From assembly GCF_002362315.1 (NCBI RefSeq), contig NZ_MTZV01000006.1, positions 682,001-746,000 of the forward strand: 64,000 bases of DNA. Direction: 5' to 3'. Position 1 is the stretch's first letter. Each line of letters begins with the position of its first letter. Below the pieces are notes generated by a model that was not told where the DNA came from, searched no databases, and saw nothing but the letters and a program-made list of their open reading frames with translations. This DNA comes from Paraburkholderia acidicola. Lineage in GTDB: Bacteria > Pseudomonadota > Gammaproteobacteria > Burkholderiales > Burkholderiaceae. Positions 9,233 through 17,908 of the stretch are shown here, one piece after another. A program made the position numbers and the translations under genes.

Positions 9233-10564
9233 ATGTGGCGTAACTGGTCGGGGTACGTAAGCAGCCCGAAGGCAACGGTCAAGACACCTGGATCGCGGGA
9301 CGAACTGGTCGGCGTGCTGCGCAGCGCGGCTGGTTCGCAAGCGCCGGTGCGTGTGGTGGGAGCCGGACATTCGTTTTCGCCGCTGGCGCAGACCGATGGT
9401 GTGATCCTGTCGCTCGACCAGCTGCAGGGTTTGATTCACATCGACGAAACGCGCCGCGTCGCGCGTGTGCATGCCGGCACGCGGCTCTATACGCTCGGCG
9501 CAGCGCTGGCCGAGCACGGCTTCGCGATGGAAAACCTCGGCGACATCAATGTGCAGTCGATCGCAGGCGCCACGAGCACGGGAACTCATGGCACCGGCAT
9601 TACGCTCGGCAATCTCGCGACGCAGATCGCAGCGCTTCGCTTCACGACGCCCGATGGCAACGAAGTGGTCGCCTCGCCTGACGAAAACGCGGACCTGTTC
9701 GAAGGTGGCCGGATCGGACTCGGTGTACTCGGCGTGCTTACCGAGATCGATCTGAATCTGGTGCCGTCGTTCAAACTCAAGTTGCAGCGCGCGAAGATGG
9801 ACCTCGAGGAATGTCTCGCGCAAACCGATTCGTTGATTGCGAATAACCGTTCGTTCGAACTCTACTGGTTGCCGCACACCGACACAGTGCTGACCAAAGC
9901 ATGGAACGTGACGGACGAGCCCGTCGATCAGATGCACTGGAAGCGCTACGTCAACGAGGAACTGCTCGAGAACACGGCGTTCGGTCTGCTGTGCGGACTG
10001 GGCAAAACGGTGCCCTCGCTATGCCCGTCGATCAGCCGGTTTTGCGCATCGCTAGTCTCACCGGGGCAGCAGGTCGACCCAAGCCATTCGTCGCTGTCGA
10101 CTGTGCGGCGCGTGCGCTTTAATGAAATGGAATGGTCGGTACCCGCGCATCGCGGCGCCGACGCACTGCGCGAGATTAAAGCGTTCATCGCGCGCAAATC
10201 GTTCCCGCTGATGTTTCCGCTCGAATACCGCTGGGTGCGCGGCGACGATATCTGGTTGAGTCCCGACTATGGTCGCGACAGCGTTCGCATTTCCGTGCAC
10301 CAGTACGTCGGTATGCCTTATGAAGCGTATTTTTCGGGTGTACAGGCGATCTGCATGAATCATGGCGGACGGCCGCATTGGGGCAAGGTGCACGCGCTGA
10401 CTGCACAGGATTTTTCGAAGCTTTATCCGCGCTGGGATGACTTCCTCGCCTTGCGCGAACGCATGGATCCGCAGGGACGGTTTCTCACGCCGTATCTGCG
10501 CGACCTGTTCGGCTTGTCACGTGTGAGCACGCCGCAGCAGCTTACGGAAAGCTATCGAAATTGA
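9233..10564 (+). CDS. D-arabinono-1,4-lactone/L-gulonolactone oxidase family protein
   Basis: A 443-residue flavoprotein of the vanillyl-alcohol-oxidase superfamily. The FAD-binding segment VVGAGHSFSPLAQTDG contains the GHS motif whose His carries covalent FAD in aldonolactone oxidases. IAGATSTGTHGTG binds the diphosphate. The C-terminal GGRPHWGKVH is the ALO-domain signature. Relatives oxidise aldono-1,4-lactones or alditols with O2 or a cytochrome as acceptor. It starts at ATG 9233 after GGGAGGCGGGG. Its position between a PLP enzyme and an MFS transporter argues for a dedicated pathway rather than ascorbate-type synthesis. Confidence 0.85.
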   Translation: MWRNWSGYVSSPKATVKTPGSRDELVGVLRSAAGSQAPVRVVGAGHSFSPLAQTDGVILSLDQLQGLIHIDETRRVARVHAGTRLYTLGAALAEHGFAMENLGDINVQSIAGATSTGTHGTGITLGNLATQIAALRFTTPDGNEVVASPDENADLFEGGRIGLGVLGVLTEIDLNLVPSFKLKLQRAKMDLEECLAQTDSLIANNRSFELYWLPHTDTVLTKAWNVTDEPVDQMHWKRYVNEELLENTAFGLLCGLGKTVPSLCPSISRFCASLVSPGQQVDPSHSSLSTVRRVRFNEMEWSVPAHRGADALREIKAFIARKSFPLMFPLEYRWVRGDDIWLSPDYGRDSVRISVHQYVGMPYEAYFSGVQAICMNHGGRPHWGKVHALTAQDFSKLYPRWDDFLALRERMDPQGRFLTPYLRDLFGLSRVSTPQQLTESYRN

Positions 10565-10641
10565 TCATCTGCACCGTGCCTGAAAAATAAGACCTGTCGT
10601 CGCCCACGCGACCCTTTGACTTCGACAATAAGGACGACTCG

Positions 10642-11832
10642 ATGAACTCGCCAGTCTCCATTGCTCCCGCGGCACTCCGTGCCGAGTTGCCTAAAAGCTC
10701 AGTCGCACGTCTGTCGCTCGCCTACGCGGTCGCTACGAACGGGATGATCCTCACGCCGTTTCTTGTCGCGGCCGTCATGCTGCGGTTTCACCTCTCCGAA
10801 GGCATTGCAACCCAGGTGGCGGGCGTCGAGATTCTCGGTGTAGCACTGAGTTGCGCCCTGCTGCCGCGCTGGATTTCGCGTGCTGCGGGGTTCTTCACGA
10901 TCGCCGGCGTGCTGGGCACGATTGCAGGACAGGTGCTCAGCATCGTCGCACCAACCGTGCTGCTGATCGGCATCGTGCGCGGTGTGACCGGCATCTTCGA
11001 AGGCGTGCTGTTTGTCGTCGTCGCGTCGGGCATCTCGCAGCGTGCCTCCGCGGACCGGCTGTGGGGGCAGATAAATGTCATCGCGGGGATTATCAACGGC
11101 GGCATTCTCGTCGTGATTTCGTACCTGCCTTCTGCGTGGCTCGGGCAAGGCGTGTTCATGTTGCTGGTCGGCGTGTGCATCGTGATGGCGCCCGCCATTC
11201 ACGGTATCGGTGAATTTGCGCGGCATGTGACGCAGGCGCGTTCGCGCAACAAGCTGCCGCTCAAACTCGTGCTGACCATCTGGGCCGTCACGGTGCTGAT
11301 CTACGGCGTGCAGGCCTCGCAATGGGCGGTCGCCGGAATCGTCGGCGCGCATGCGGGTCTGTCGACCTGGACCGTCGGCATCCTGCTCTCGCTGTCGTCG
11401 CTGCTCGGCTTCGCCGGTGCGGTGATCCCGTCGCAACGGTCAAGCCGCCAACATCGGCTCGCGATCATCTTTGTGGCGCAGATGGTGATGATCGGCTCGC
11501 TGGTCTGGTTCTTCGGTTCGACCGGCAACAAGTCCTACTTCCTGAGCCAGCTCGCATTGAACTGTGCGTTCTTCGCGATCATTCCGTTCCTGACCGGGCT
11601 GCTGTCCGAAGTCGACCCGGATGGTTCGCTGGTTGCGCGGACGGTCGTGGTGACGTTTGTCGGCGGCGGCGTCGGGACAGCGGTAGCTGGTGATCTGTTC
11701 ACGCAGTACGGCGGCATGCACTTCGCGTATGTGTTGTGCATCGGCGTGGCGGCCGCGGTGCCGTTCGTCTGGCTCGCGCTACGCGGCGCAACCGCGCACA
11801 ACATGCAGACCGGCGGACATCAGCTGTCCTGA
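10642..11832 (+). CDS. MFS transporter
   Basis: A 396-residue hydrophobic protein with about 12 predicted membrane helices and the layout of a major-facilitator permease. AAGGA lies 7 nt before the ATG. It is the last gene of the racemase/lactone oxidase unit (77 nt after the oxidase), so it likely exports or imports that pathway's product or substrate. No subfamily signature is clear enough to name a substrate. Confidence 0.8.
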   Translation: MNSPVSIAPAALRAELPKSSVARLSLAYAVATNGMILTPFLVAAVMLRFHLSEGIATQVAGVEILGVALSCALLPRWISRAAGFFTIAGVLGTIAGQVLSIVAPTVLLIGIVRGVTGIFEGVLFVVVASGISQRASADRLWGQINVIAGIINGGILVVISYLPSAWLGQGVFMLLVGVCIVMAPAIHGIGEFARHVTQARSRNKLPLKLVLTIWAVTVLIYGVQASQWAVAGIVGAHAGLSTWTVGILLSLSSLLGFAGAVIPSQRSSRQHRLAIIFVAQMVMIGSLVWFFGSTGNKSYFLSQLALNCAFFAIIPFLTGLLSEVDPDGSLVARTVVVTFVGGGVGTAVAGDLFTQYGGMHFAYVLCIGVAAAVPFVWLALRGATAHNMQTGGHQLS

Positions 11833-12348
11833 TCGCGCGGCCCGTGGTTCGCAGTTCGCTTTGCGCGATCTCCAGGCCGCTGCGCTTTCGCTAATCATCG
11901 AAGGCGCTTAAATGCAAGCGATGTGCGTGAAAACCACACTCACGCCGTTCGCGGTCATGGTGCAATCTAATGCAACACATTGAAGCCGCACTACGTGTGA
12001 CGGTTTCAGGTTCGCGGACACACGATGGCCGGAATGAACCATGCGAATGGCCACTTTAGCCCCGGCGCATTGAAATTTGACTCCTTAGATTCTGGTTGAG
12101 GAGAATGGTGTTGTTGAGTGCCTGGCCAGCCGGACAAGATCGATGTGGCCAGATTCGACACTGCGCGTTGCCGCCATTAATGCGCTTCGCATAACGATCA
12201 CCCGCAGCAGGTTGCAGAAGCAATCGCTAGAAAAAAGCTCTACGAAACACGCGGAAAACGGAGTGCCCTGGTCGCGTCGACGTGCCCTTGCAGGCGGCAC
12301 GACCAGCCGGTCCGCCATGTAGTCGATAACCAGGGAGACGATCGTCAA
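11833..12348 (+). other. Intergenic region before the porin gene
   Basis: 516 bp without a credible gene. An 8-bp inverted repeat, GATCGCGC (11831-11838) with GCGCGATC (11863-11870), lies just past the MFS stop but has no T-run, so it is at best a weak terminator. The porin promoter should lie in the right half. Confidence 0.45.
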
Positions 12349-13533
12349 ATGAAAAAGCAGACCTTGTTGTGTATGGCTCTTCCGCTCTGCTGCAGTGCAG
12401 CCTGGGCGCAAAGCAGCGTCACGCTCTACGGCGTCGTCGACGCCGGGCTACGCTACCAGACCCACGGTGTGAGTTATGGCCCGGACGGCGCACCCGTCTC
12501 GACCGGCAAACAGTTTTCGACAACCACCGGCGGCGGTCTCACGGAAAGCTACTGGGGCTTGAAAGGCCAGGAAGATCTGGGCGGTGGGATGCAGGCGTCA
12601 TTCGATCTGGAAAGCCACTTCGATCCAAGCAGCGGCGGCATCGCGCCGGCAGGTTCGCAGAACTTCTTCCAGATTTCGTACGTGGCGCTGCTGTCGCCCA
12701 CACTCGGTCAGATTTCGCTTGGTCGGCAATACAACGTGGCGTTTGAAGGCACGACGATCGCCTTCGGTTCGAACCTGTGGTTAGGTCCTCAGGATCCCTA
12801 CTCCAATCTGTTCAAACCTGAACAGACGATGCTCGCCGCTGGCCGCACGAGCAACATGATCCAGTACGGTGCGCAGCTCGGCAGTGTGATCTTCCTCGCG
12901 GAATACGCGCCCGGCGGCCAGGCCGGCGGCGGCGGCCTCGGCAGTCAGCTCGGCGCCTCGGTTGCGTACGCACCGGACAAAGGCCCGTTCAAGGCTTCCG
13001 CATCTTTCATGCGCACCCGCGACGACGTCACAAACGCGAAGTTCGATATCTATGGCGGCGGCGGCTCGTACAGCCTCGGTAATTTCACCGTCAATGCGGG
13101 CTACATCGAGAACGCGCGCGACAACGCCTTCACGAATTTCGGCAATGGCCCGTTCAACTCGATCGACCTCGCCGCACTCGGGATCATTTCGCCGGCGCAG
13201 GTCGTCGACCCCAACATCCCGGGCGGCTTCGACAAGCGCAAGATGATTCTCGCGGGCCTCACCTACCGCTTCTCGTCGGCAGTGACCGTTGCGGTGAACG
13301 GCTGGTGGACCAAACAGACCGGCTACACCGCCGACTACAACGGCTGGGCGCATCAGTACCAGGTCGTGGGAGGCTACAACCTGTCGAAGCGCACCATGCT
13401 GTACGCCGAAGCCGATTACTCGATGTATCGAGGCGGCATGGTCGGTGCGCAGTTCGTTGGGGTCAACGGTCAGTCGCCGACGGTCAGCACCACGCAGCTC
13501 GGTGTGATGGCTGGCTTGCGTCACTACTTCTGA
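12349..13533 (+). CDS. Gram-negative porin (OmpC/Burkholderia type)
   Basis: A 394-residue outer-membrane general porin. It has a Sec signal peptide ending AAWA|QSSVTLYGVVDAGL, then the classic Burkholderia porin start SSVTLYG and a WGLKGQEDLGGGM segment. It ends in Phe (LRHYF), the BamA recognition residue for beta-barrels. GGGAG lies about 10 nt before the ATG. Trimeric 16-stranded barrels of this family passively admit small solutes. It is followed by an AraC-family gene that may control it. Confidence 0.9.
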   Translation: MKKQTLLCMALPLCCSAAWAQSSVTLYGVVDAGLRYQTHGVSYGPDGAPVSTGKQFSTTTGGGLTESYWGLKGQEDLGGGMQASFDLESHFDPSSGGIAPAGSQNFFQISYVALLSPTLGQISLGRQYNVAFEGTTIAFGSNLWLGPQDPYSNLFKPEQTMLAAGRTSNMIQYGAQLGSVIFLAEYAPGGQAGGGGLGSQLGASVAYAPDKGPFKASASFMRTRDDVTNAKFDIYGGGGSYSLGNFTVNAGYIENARDNAFTNFGNGPFNSIDLAALGIISPAQVVDPNIPGGFDKRKMILAGLTYRFSSAVTVAVNGWWTKQTGYTADYNGWAHQYQVVGGYNLSKRTMLYAEADYSMYRGGMVGAQFVGVNGQSPTVSTTQLGVMAGLRHYF

Positions 13534-13648
13534 TCCCGCCTGCGGGCGCCGCAACATGAATTCTGGCTCTCCGCAGGTTGGGAAGTGTCGCCGGACGCAG
13601 AAGACCGCAGGTGTCGCGCAGCGGGAAAAAAGAAGGTATAAAGCGACG

Positions 13649-14659
13649 ATGGACGCGACCGGCCAATATACGATTGCCAACCTGCAGGTCTACATGTTGC
13701 GGTTCATCGCCGGTATGAGCGAGGATCTCGGCATCGACCCGACGCGCCTGTGTATGGGGCTCGGGTTCGAAGTGGCGGACCTCTCGAACCCGGAGTGCCG
13801 GCTGTCGTTCCGGCAGGCGAGCGCGATGATCCGTCGCGCGATCGAGCTGTCTCCAGAACAGGGCCTCGGGCTGCGTATCGGCAGCGCCGAAACCATTGCA
13901 TCGATAGGACTGGTTGGCTATGCGATGCTGACCTCCCCGACCTTCGGCGATGCGATCTCGCTCGGCATGAAGATGCAGAACTATACGGGCGCACTGCTCG
14001 ATTTCGATGCCGAAGTGGATAAAAACGGCCTCACGCTCCACGCAATCTGCCGCTTCCACGAACCCGACATCGAAATGTTTCTGGTCGAAGAGGCGTTCGG
14101 TAGTTTCCCTAAGGTCGCTCAGGCGTTGGTCGGCGAAGACTTCCGGTTCAACTCGGTCGAGTTGAGCTATCCGCGGCCCGCGTACGCGGACCAGTACGAG
14201 CAGTACTTCAAATGCCCGGTGCGGTTCGGGCAAAAGCGCAATGCAGTGACCTGCGATATGTCGTGGCTCGCACGACCGCTCGCGACCTACGATCCGCTCA
14301 GCAACCGGCAGGCACTCGAAGTCCTGCAGATGACGGTGTCGCAGGAGGACACCGGCGCTGAATTTATCGAATCGATCGAACGCATCGTGCGGCGCGATCT
14401 TCGCAATCCGCCGACGCTCGGCCAGGTCGCTTCGCAACTCTGCATGAGCGATCGCACATTGCGGCGCCGGCTGGCCGACAGCGGCGTGTCGTATCAGGCC
14501 GTGCTCGACAACATCCGTCATGCGCGTGCGCTGGCGCTGTTGAGCACACCACGCCTGTCGATCGAGGAAATCGCCTACGAGGTCGGCTTTAGCGATTCCC
14601 ACAACTTCCGGCGTGCCTTCAAGCGATGGACCGGCCACGGTCCGCGCGAAGCGCGTTAG
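13649..14659 (+). CDS. AraC family regulator with arabinose-binding-like N-domain
   Basis: A 336-residue protein. The N-terminal 200 residues resemble the PF12625 (arabinose_bd) sensor domain seen in OruR/ArgR/VqsM-type AraC proteins. The C-terminus has the two helix-turn-helices: ASQLCMSDRTLRRRLADSG, and IEEIAYEVGFSDSHNFRRAF followed by KRWTGHGPREAR. I start at the ATG at 13649 (AGAAGG upstream); an upstream in-frame ATG at 13556 would add 31 Arg/Lys-rich residues with no family match. It lies 115 bp after the porin gene, which it may regulate. Confidence 0.85.
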   Translation: MDATGQYTIANLQVYMLRFIAGMSEDLGIDPTRLCMGLGFEVADLSNPECRLSFRQASAMIRRAIELSPEQGLGLRIGSAETIASIGLVGYAMLTSPTFGDAISLGMKMQNYTGALLDFDAEVDKNGLTLHAICRFHEPDIEMFLVEEAFGSFPKVAQALVGEDFRFNSVELSYPRPAYADQYEQYFKCPVRFGQKRNAVTCDMSWLARPLATYDPLSNRQALEVLQMTVSQEDTGAEFIESIERIVRRDLRNPPTLGQVASQLCMSDRTLRRRLADSGVSYQAVLDNIRHARALALLSTPRLSIEEIAYEVGFSDSHNFRRAFKRWTGHGPREAR

Positions 14660-14780
14660 GCGGCTTGACGGCGGTTTTTGCGTTGCAGACGGACCGGCCG
14701 AATCACCGCATTGCGCATTGCATCTTCATCCCGGTTATGGCTAACCGACAAAACCCATCGTCCCAAAGCTTGTAGAATCA

Positions 14781-14792
14781 GAGCTATTGCTC
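14781..14792. promoter_or_regulatory. Candidate TetR operator upstream of the TetR gene
   Basis: GAGCTATTGCTC is an imperfect palindrome 20 bp before the TTG start of the TetR gene. Read on the other strand (GAGCAATAGCTC) it matches 10 of 12 positions of GAGCAATTACTC, which lies before the VOC-SDR operon (15666-15677). Sharing between the regulator's own promoter and the next operon is what autoregulation plus target control would give. Confidence 0.5.
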
Positions 14793-14812
14793 GCTTTTGC
14801 ACGGACGAAATC

Positions 14813-15475
14813 TTGACGGCGAAAAGACGCCCCTCCCTGAAACCGCGAAAGGTCCCGCAGCAATCGCGTGCTGAAAACACGGTCACCGCAATACTGGAAG
14901 CTGCGGCCAGTATTCTGGAAATTCGTGGAATGGAGGGGCTCAATACCAATCTGGTGGCCCAGCGCGCGGGAGTAAGCGTCGGTACGCTTTATCAATACTT
15001 CCCGAACAAGGATGCGCTGATCGTTGCGCTCAGTCTGCAGGCGCAAGCGGCGTTCTTCGCCGAGGCCGAAGATGCGCTCGATCAGCCAACGGGGCAAGCC
15101 GCGCTGGAATACCTGATATCCGTATCGGTTCGCCAGCAACTGCGCCGCCCGGCGCTCGCACGCGCACTCGATTTCGAGGAAGGACGTCCTGCCATCGCGA
15201 AAGAACTGGCAAGCTCCCAAGCTGCCTTTCACGGATTGATGCAGGAGATCCTGTCCCGTAGCGATATCCCGCCGCAGGACAACATCGAGATCGCAACGGA
15301 CGATGTGCTCGCCATACTGCGCGCCCTCACCGATGCCGCGGGAGAACGCGGCGAAGTACGCCGTAGTCCACTAGAACACCGTGTGAGCCGCGCGCTGTCC
15401 GGCTACCTCGGGATTATCGACACGCCACCTGTTGAATCTTCGCGAGCGCGATCGAGGCGTTCGCGCGCTAGCTGA
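14813..15475 (+). CDS. TetR/AcrR family transcriptional regulator
   Basis: About 220 residues from a TTG at 14813 (GGACG upstream). The frame is open further upstream but only as a basic, low-quality extension. The helix-turn-helix is TNLVAQRAGVSVGTLYQYFPNKDAL, a strong TetR match. The C-terminus is helical with a RALDFEEGRPAIAKELA segment. It precedes the VOC-SDR operon in the same direction, and a near-identical 12-bp palindrome lies before both, so it is the likely repressor of that operon. The ligand is unknown. The start codon is uncertain. Confidence 0.8.
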   Translation: MTAKRRPSLKPRKVPQQSRAENTVTAILEAAASILEIRGMEGLNTNLVAQRAGVSVGTLYQYFPNKDALIVALSLQAQAAFFAEAEDALDQPTGQAALEYLISVSVRQQLRRPALARALDFEEGRPAIAKELASSQAAFHGLMQEILSRSDIPPQDNIEIATDDVLAILRALTDAAGERGEVRRSPLEHRVSRALSGYLGIIDTPPVESSRARSRRSRAS

Positions 15476-15777
15476 CGGCGGCTGTCCAGCCCCACAACGT
15501 TTGATTCCAGTCTGTGCGGTACGGAACCTCCATTCCGTGCCGTTTCCTCGCGACCTCAAAATGCGAGTAAGTATTCGTCTTCACACTCGACTCAGCCCGC
15601 AAACCCGCGCCAATGCTGGATCTCAAGCCGGTTGAAAAAGCGAAACTAAAGCGAGTTTTAAAATCGAGCAATTACTCGCAAAATTCGCGTCATGGTGCAG
15701 CGTCTGAAAAGCACCGCCGGATAGAACAGAACCGGCGAGCGCGCCTGCACAGTAACCGACATCCTGTGAGGTCCACC
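15476..15777 (+). promoter_or_regulatory. Promoter/operator region of the VOC-SDR operon
   Basis: About 300 bp. AT-rich sequence at 15640-15690 holds GAGCAATTACTC (15666-15677), the partner of the site at 14781-14792. It is flanked by GCGAGT and ACTCGC as a wider inverted repeat. No gene is visible here. It is the expected site for TetR control of the next two genes. Confidence 0.5.
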
Positions 15778-16194
15778 ATGAATCTTCGTCAGCAAGCCAG
15801 GCTTAATCACCTGAGTTTTCCCACCGCCAACGCAGCCGAAACCGCCGCGTTCTTCGAACAGTACCTCGGCTGCGAGATCGTCGCGGCCGGTCAGCACTGC
15901 CTGCTCAAGCGCAATGGTTTCGACATCGTGCTCGAACAGGTCGATGGCAAGGAAGTACCCGTCTGGCCGCACAACTTCCACTTCGGCCTTGAAGTCGACA
16001 CGCTGGAAAACGTTCAAACGCTGTATCAGGAATTCCTCGAAGGCGGTGTACAGATGGAAACGGCTGTCTTCAACAACTCACGCGGCTCGCGATTTTTCTG
16101 TCGCGCACCGGGTGGCGTGCTGATCGAGATCAACACGCGTGAAGACATGCAGCAGGACAAATGGCAAAAGCTCTTTCAGGAAGACACGCAATGA
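15778..16194 (+). CDS. VOC (glyoxalase/dioxygenase fold) family protein
   Basis: 138 residues. It starts at ATG 15778 with GAGG 7 nt upstream; longer in-frame starts give a basic tail without family match. The fold pattern is LNHLSFPTANAAETAAFFEQYLG, a central WPHNFHFGLEV, and a C-terminal FFCRAPGGVLIEINTR with the metal-ligand Glu. VOC proteins include glyoxalases, fosfomycin-type transferases and extradiol dioxygenases, so the reaction is open. Its stop overlaps the start of the SDR gene (ATGA), indicating coupled translation. Confidence 0.8.
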   Translation: MNLRQQARLNHLSFPTANAAETAAFFEQYLGCEIVAAGQHCLLKRNGFDIVLEQVDGKEVPVWPHNFHFGLEVDTLENVQTLYQEFLEGGVQMETAVFNNSRGSRFFCRAPGGVLIEINTREDMQQDKWQKLFQEDTQ

Positions 16195-16928
16195 ACCAGG
16201 CTATTCGCACCGCCATCGTGACGGGGGCATCCAGAGGCATCGGCGCTGCGATCGCGAGGCGGCTCGCTGCAGATGGCTTCGCGACCATCGTCAACTATGC
16301 GACGAGTTCGACGGAGGCTGACGAGGTTGTCGCGTCGATCCGCTCGGCCGGTGGAGTCGCGATCGCAGTCCACGCCGACGTATCCGATGCCGCAGCGATG
16401 CGCGCCCTCTTCGACGTGGCCGAAAACGAGTTCGGACCCGTGGACGTGCTCGTCAACAACGCCGGCATCAGCAAGGTTTCGCCGCTAGCTGAAGTCAGCG
16501 ACGAGGATTACCAGCGCCAGATTGCGGTCAATCTCACGGGGAGTTTCAACGGCATGCGCGAAGGCGCAAAGCGCGTGCGCAACGGTGGCCGCATCATCAA
16601 TATGTCGACGAGCATCATCGGTGCGTATTTGCCCAATGTGGCCATCTACGCGGCGACCAAGGCCGCGGTGGAAGCGATGACGCACGTGCTCGCCAAAGAA
16701 CTCGGCACTCGTGACGTCACGGTGAATGCAGTCGCACCCGGGCCGGTTGCCACGGAGCTGTTTCTAACCGGTCGATCCGAGGACGTGATCCGGCGCGCAA
16801 TCGCTGATATTCCCCTCGGCCGCCTGGGCCAGCCCGACGATATCGCGCAGATCGTCTCGTTCCTTGCGAGCGCAGGGAGCGGCTGGGTCAATGGACAGGT
16901 CGTGAAGGCGAATGGTGGGCGGAACTAG
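16191..16928 (+). CDS. SDR family NAD(P)-dependent oxidoreductase
   Basis: A 245-residue classical short-chain dehydrogenase: TGASRGIG dinucleotide-binding loop near residue 12, NNAG in the middle, a catalytic Ser in NMSTSIIG and the YAATK (Y-x3-K) pair. It is close in length and pattern to 3-ketoacyl-ACP reductase-like SDRs, some of which reduce small quinones or aldehydes. The start at 16191 overlaps the VOC stop. The pair is probably controlled by the TetR protein just upstream. Confidence 0.9.
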   Translation: MNQAIRTAIVTGASRGIGAAIARRLAADGFATIVNYATSSTEADEVVASIRSAGGVAIAVHADVSDAAAMRALFDVAENEFGPVDVLVNNAGISKVSPLAEVSDEDYQRQIAVNLTGSFNGMREGAKRVRNGGRIINMSTSIIGAYLPNVAIYAATKAAVEAMTHVLAKELGTRDVTVNAVAPGPVATELFLTGRSEDVIRRAIADIPLGRLGQPDDIAQIVSFLASAGSGWVNGQVVKANGGRN

Positions 16929-16936
16929 ATGGGAAG

Positions 16937-16964
16937 GCCGGCCGCGATGGACGAAGCGGCCGGC
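16937..16964. terminator. GC-rich hairpin after the SDR gene
   Basis: A perfect 9-bp stem, GCCGGCCGC (16937-16945) with GCGGCCGGC (16956-16964) and a 10-nt loop, 8 bp after the SDR stop. No T-run follows on either strand, so it may only stabilise the mRNA end or act with Rho. It lies between convergent genes. Confidence 0.4.
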
Positions 16965-17048
16965 TCAAGGTGCGTTCCCTATAAACGAGAATGATGGCCG
17001 CCGGCCGATGCAGAAAGAATAGGCACCGCAGCGAGCCACCCACCGTTG

Positions 17049-17780
17049 TCAGGTACCCGTCTGCGATTCGCTGGTTTCGGCAGTCTCGGGTTTGCTGCTA
17101 GCCACTTCGGTTTCTTGAGCCGCTTCCTGATTCACGTCTTGAGCGGCTTCTTTACTTTCCGTGGCGTCTTTAGGATCCTTGCGTGCCGGTCGGGCAGCGC
17201 GCCCGTTCTTCAACGCCAGCGCACGCACGGCGTCGGAGCGCGTCACCTGCCCGGCTTCCTTGCCTTCGAGATCCACCCGCATCGTGCCTTCGACCATGCA
17301 CGCCCAGTAGCGGCTGCCGCGGCACCACGTCCTGAGCGCGTCGCGCAAGCCTGTTTCGTCCACTGAGAGTTCCTGCGCATGCGCCAGCAGATCCTCGAAA
17401 ATGCCGACCTTCAGCGGTACCTTCGGTGCGGGATTCTTCGGGAACGCGAGCGGGAAACGCTTTTGCAACCGGGCGAACGTCAACACCACCGGATCGACCG
17501 GTTTGGACTTCGCGGCCGGCGCCGGGCGCGGCGCGCGCTGCGGTTTCGCCGACGACCGGGCTGAGGGTTCGGAGGACGGTTTCGCCGACGGCCGCGCTGA
17601 CATCTCAGCCGACGACTCAGTGGACCGCTCAGTTGCCCTCTCGGTTGTCCTTTTACCCGACGGCTTGGACGACGGCTTCGCCGACCGTTGTGCCGCCTTT
17701 TGCGCTGACTTTTCTGCCGACTTTTCTGCCGCCTGTTTCGTCAGTTGCGCCTTCAGCGCAGCCAGTTGTTCAAAGCCCAT
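17049..17780 (-). CDS. proQ: ProQ/FinO-domain RNA chaperone
   Basis: 243 residues. About the first 95 are a low-complexity Lys/Ser/Ala/Glu/Arg stretch built on repeats such as AEKSAEKSAQKAAQ and SAKPSSKPSG. The ProQ/FinO core then runs from VDPVVLTFARLQKRFPLAF to DLEGKEAGQVTRSDAVRAL, including LRTWCRGSRYW, a conserved RNA-binding helix. An acidic Glu/Ser/Thr tail follows. Family members bind structured sRNAs and mRNA 3' ends. It starts at ATG 17780 with AGGG upstream; an in-frame upstream region to 17912 is not protein-like. The long disordered N-arm is typical of beta-proteobacterial ProQ-like proteins. Confidence 0.85.
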   Translation of the reverse strand: MGFEQLAALKAQLTKQAAEKSAEKSAQKAAQRSAKPSSKPSGKRTTERATERSTESSAEMSARPSAKPSSEPSARSSAKPQRAPRPAPAAKSKPVDPVVLTFARLQKRFPLAFPKNPAPKVPLKVGIFEDLLAHAQELSVDETGLRDALRTWCRGSRYWACMVEGTMRVDLEGKEAGQVTRSDAVRALALKNGRAARPARKDPKDATESKEAAQDVNQEAAQETEVASSKPETAETSESQTGT

Positions 17781-17908
17781 AACGCCCTGCCAATCTATAA
17801 AAGCCTCAATTGTACTCGCGACGCGCACCACGCCGTGCGATACGCACCATGCGGCCGGGACCGGTACGCGCCGGCATCGATACGCTGCATGCCGCATGCA
17901 TGGTTCGC

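Noticed and set aside
11831..11870. Inverted repeat after the MFS gene as a terminator
   Set aside because: Perfect 8-bp arms but a 24-nt loop and no T-run; not convincing enough to list as a terminator.
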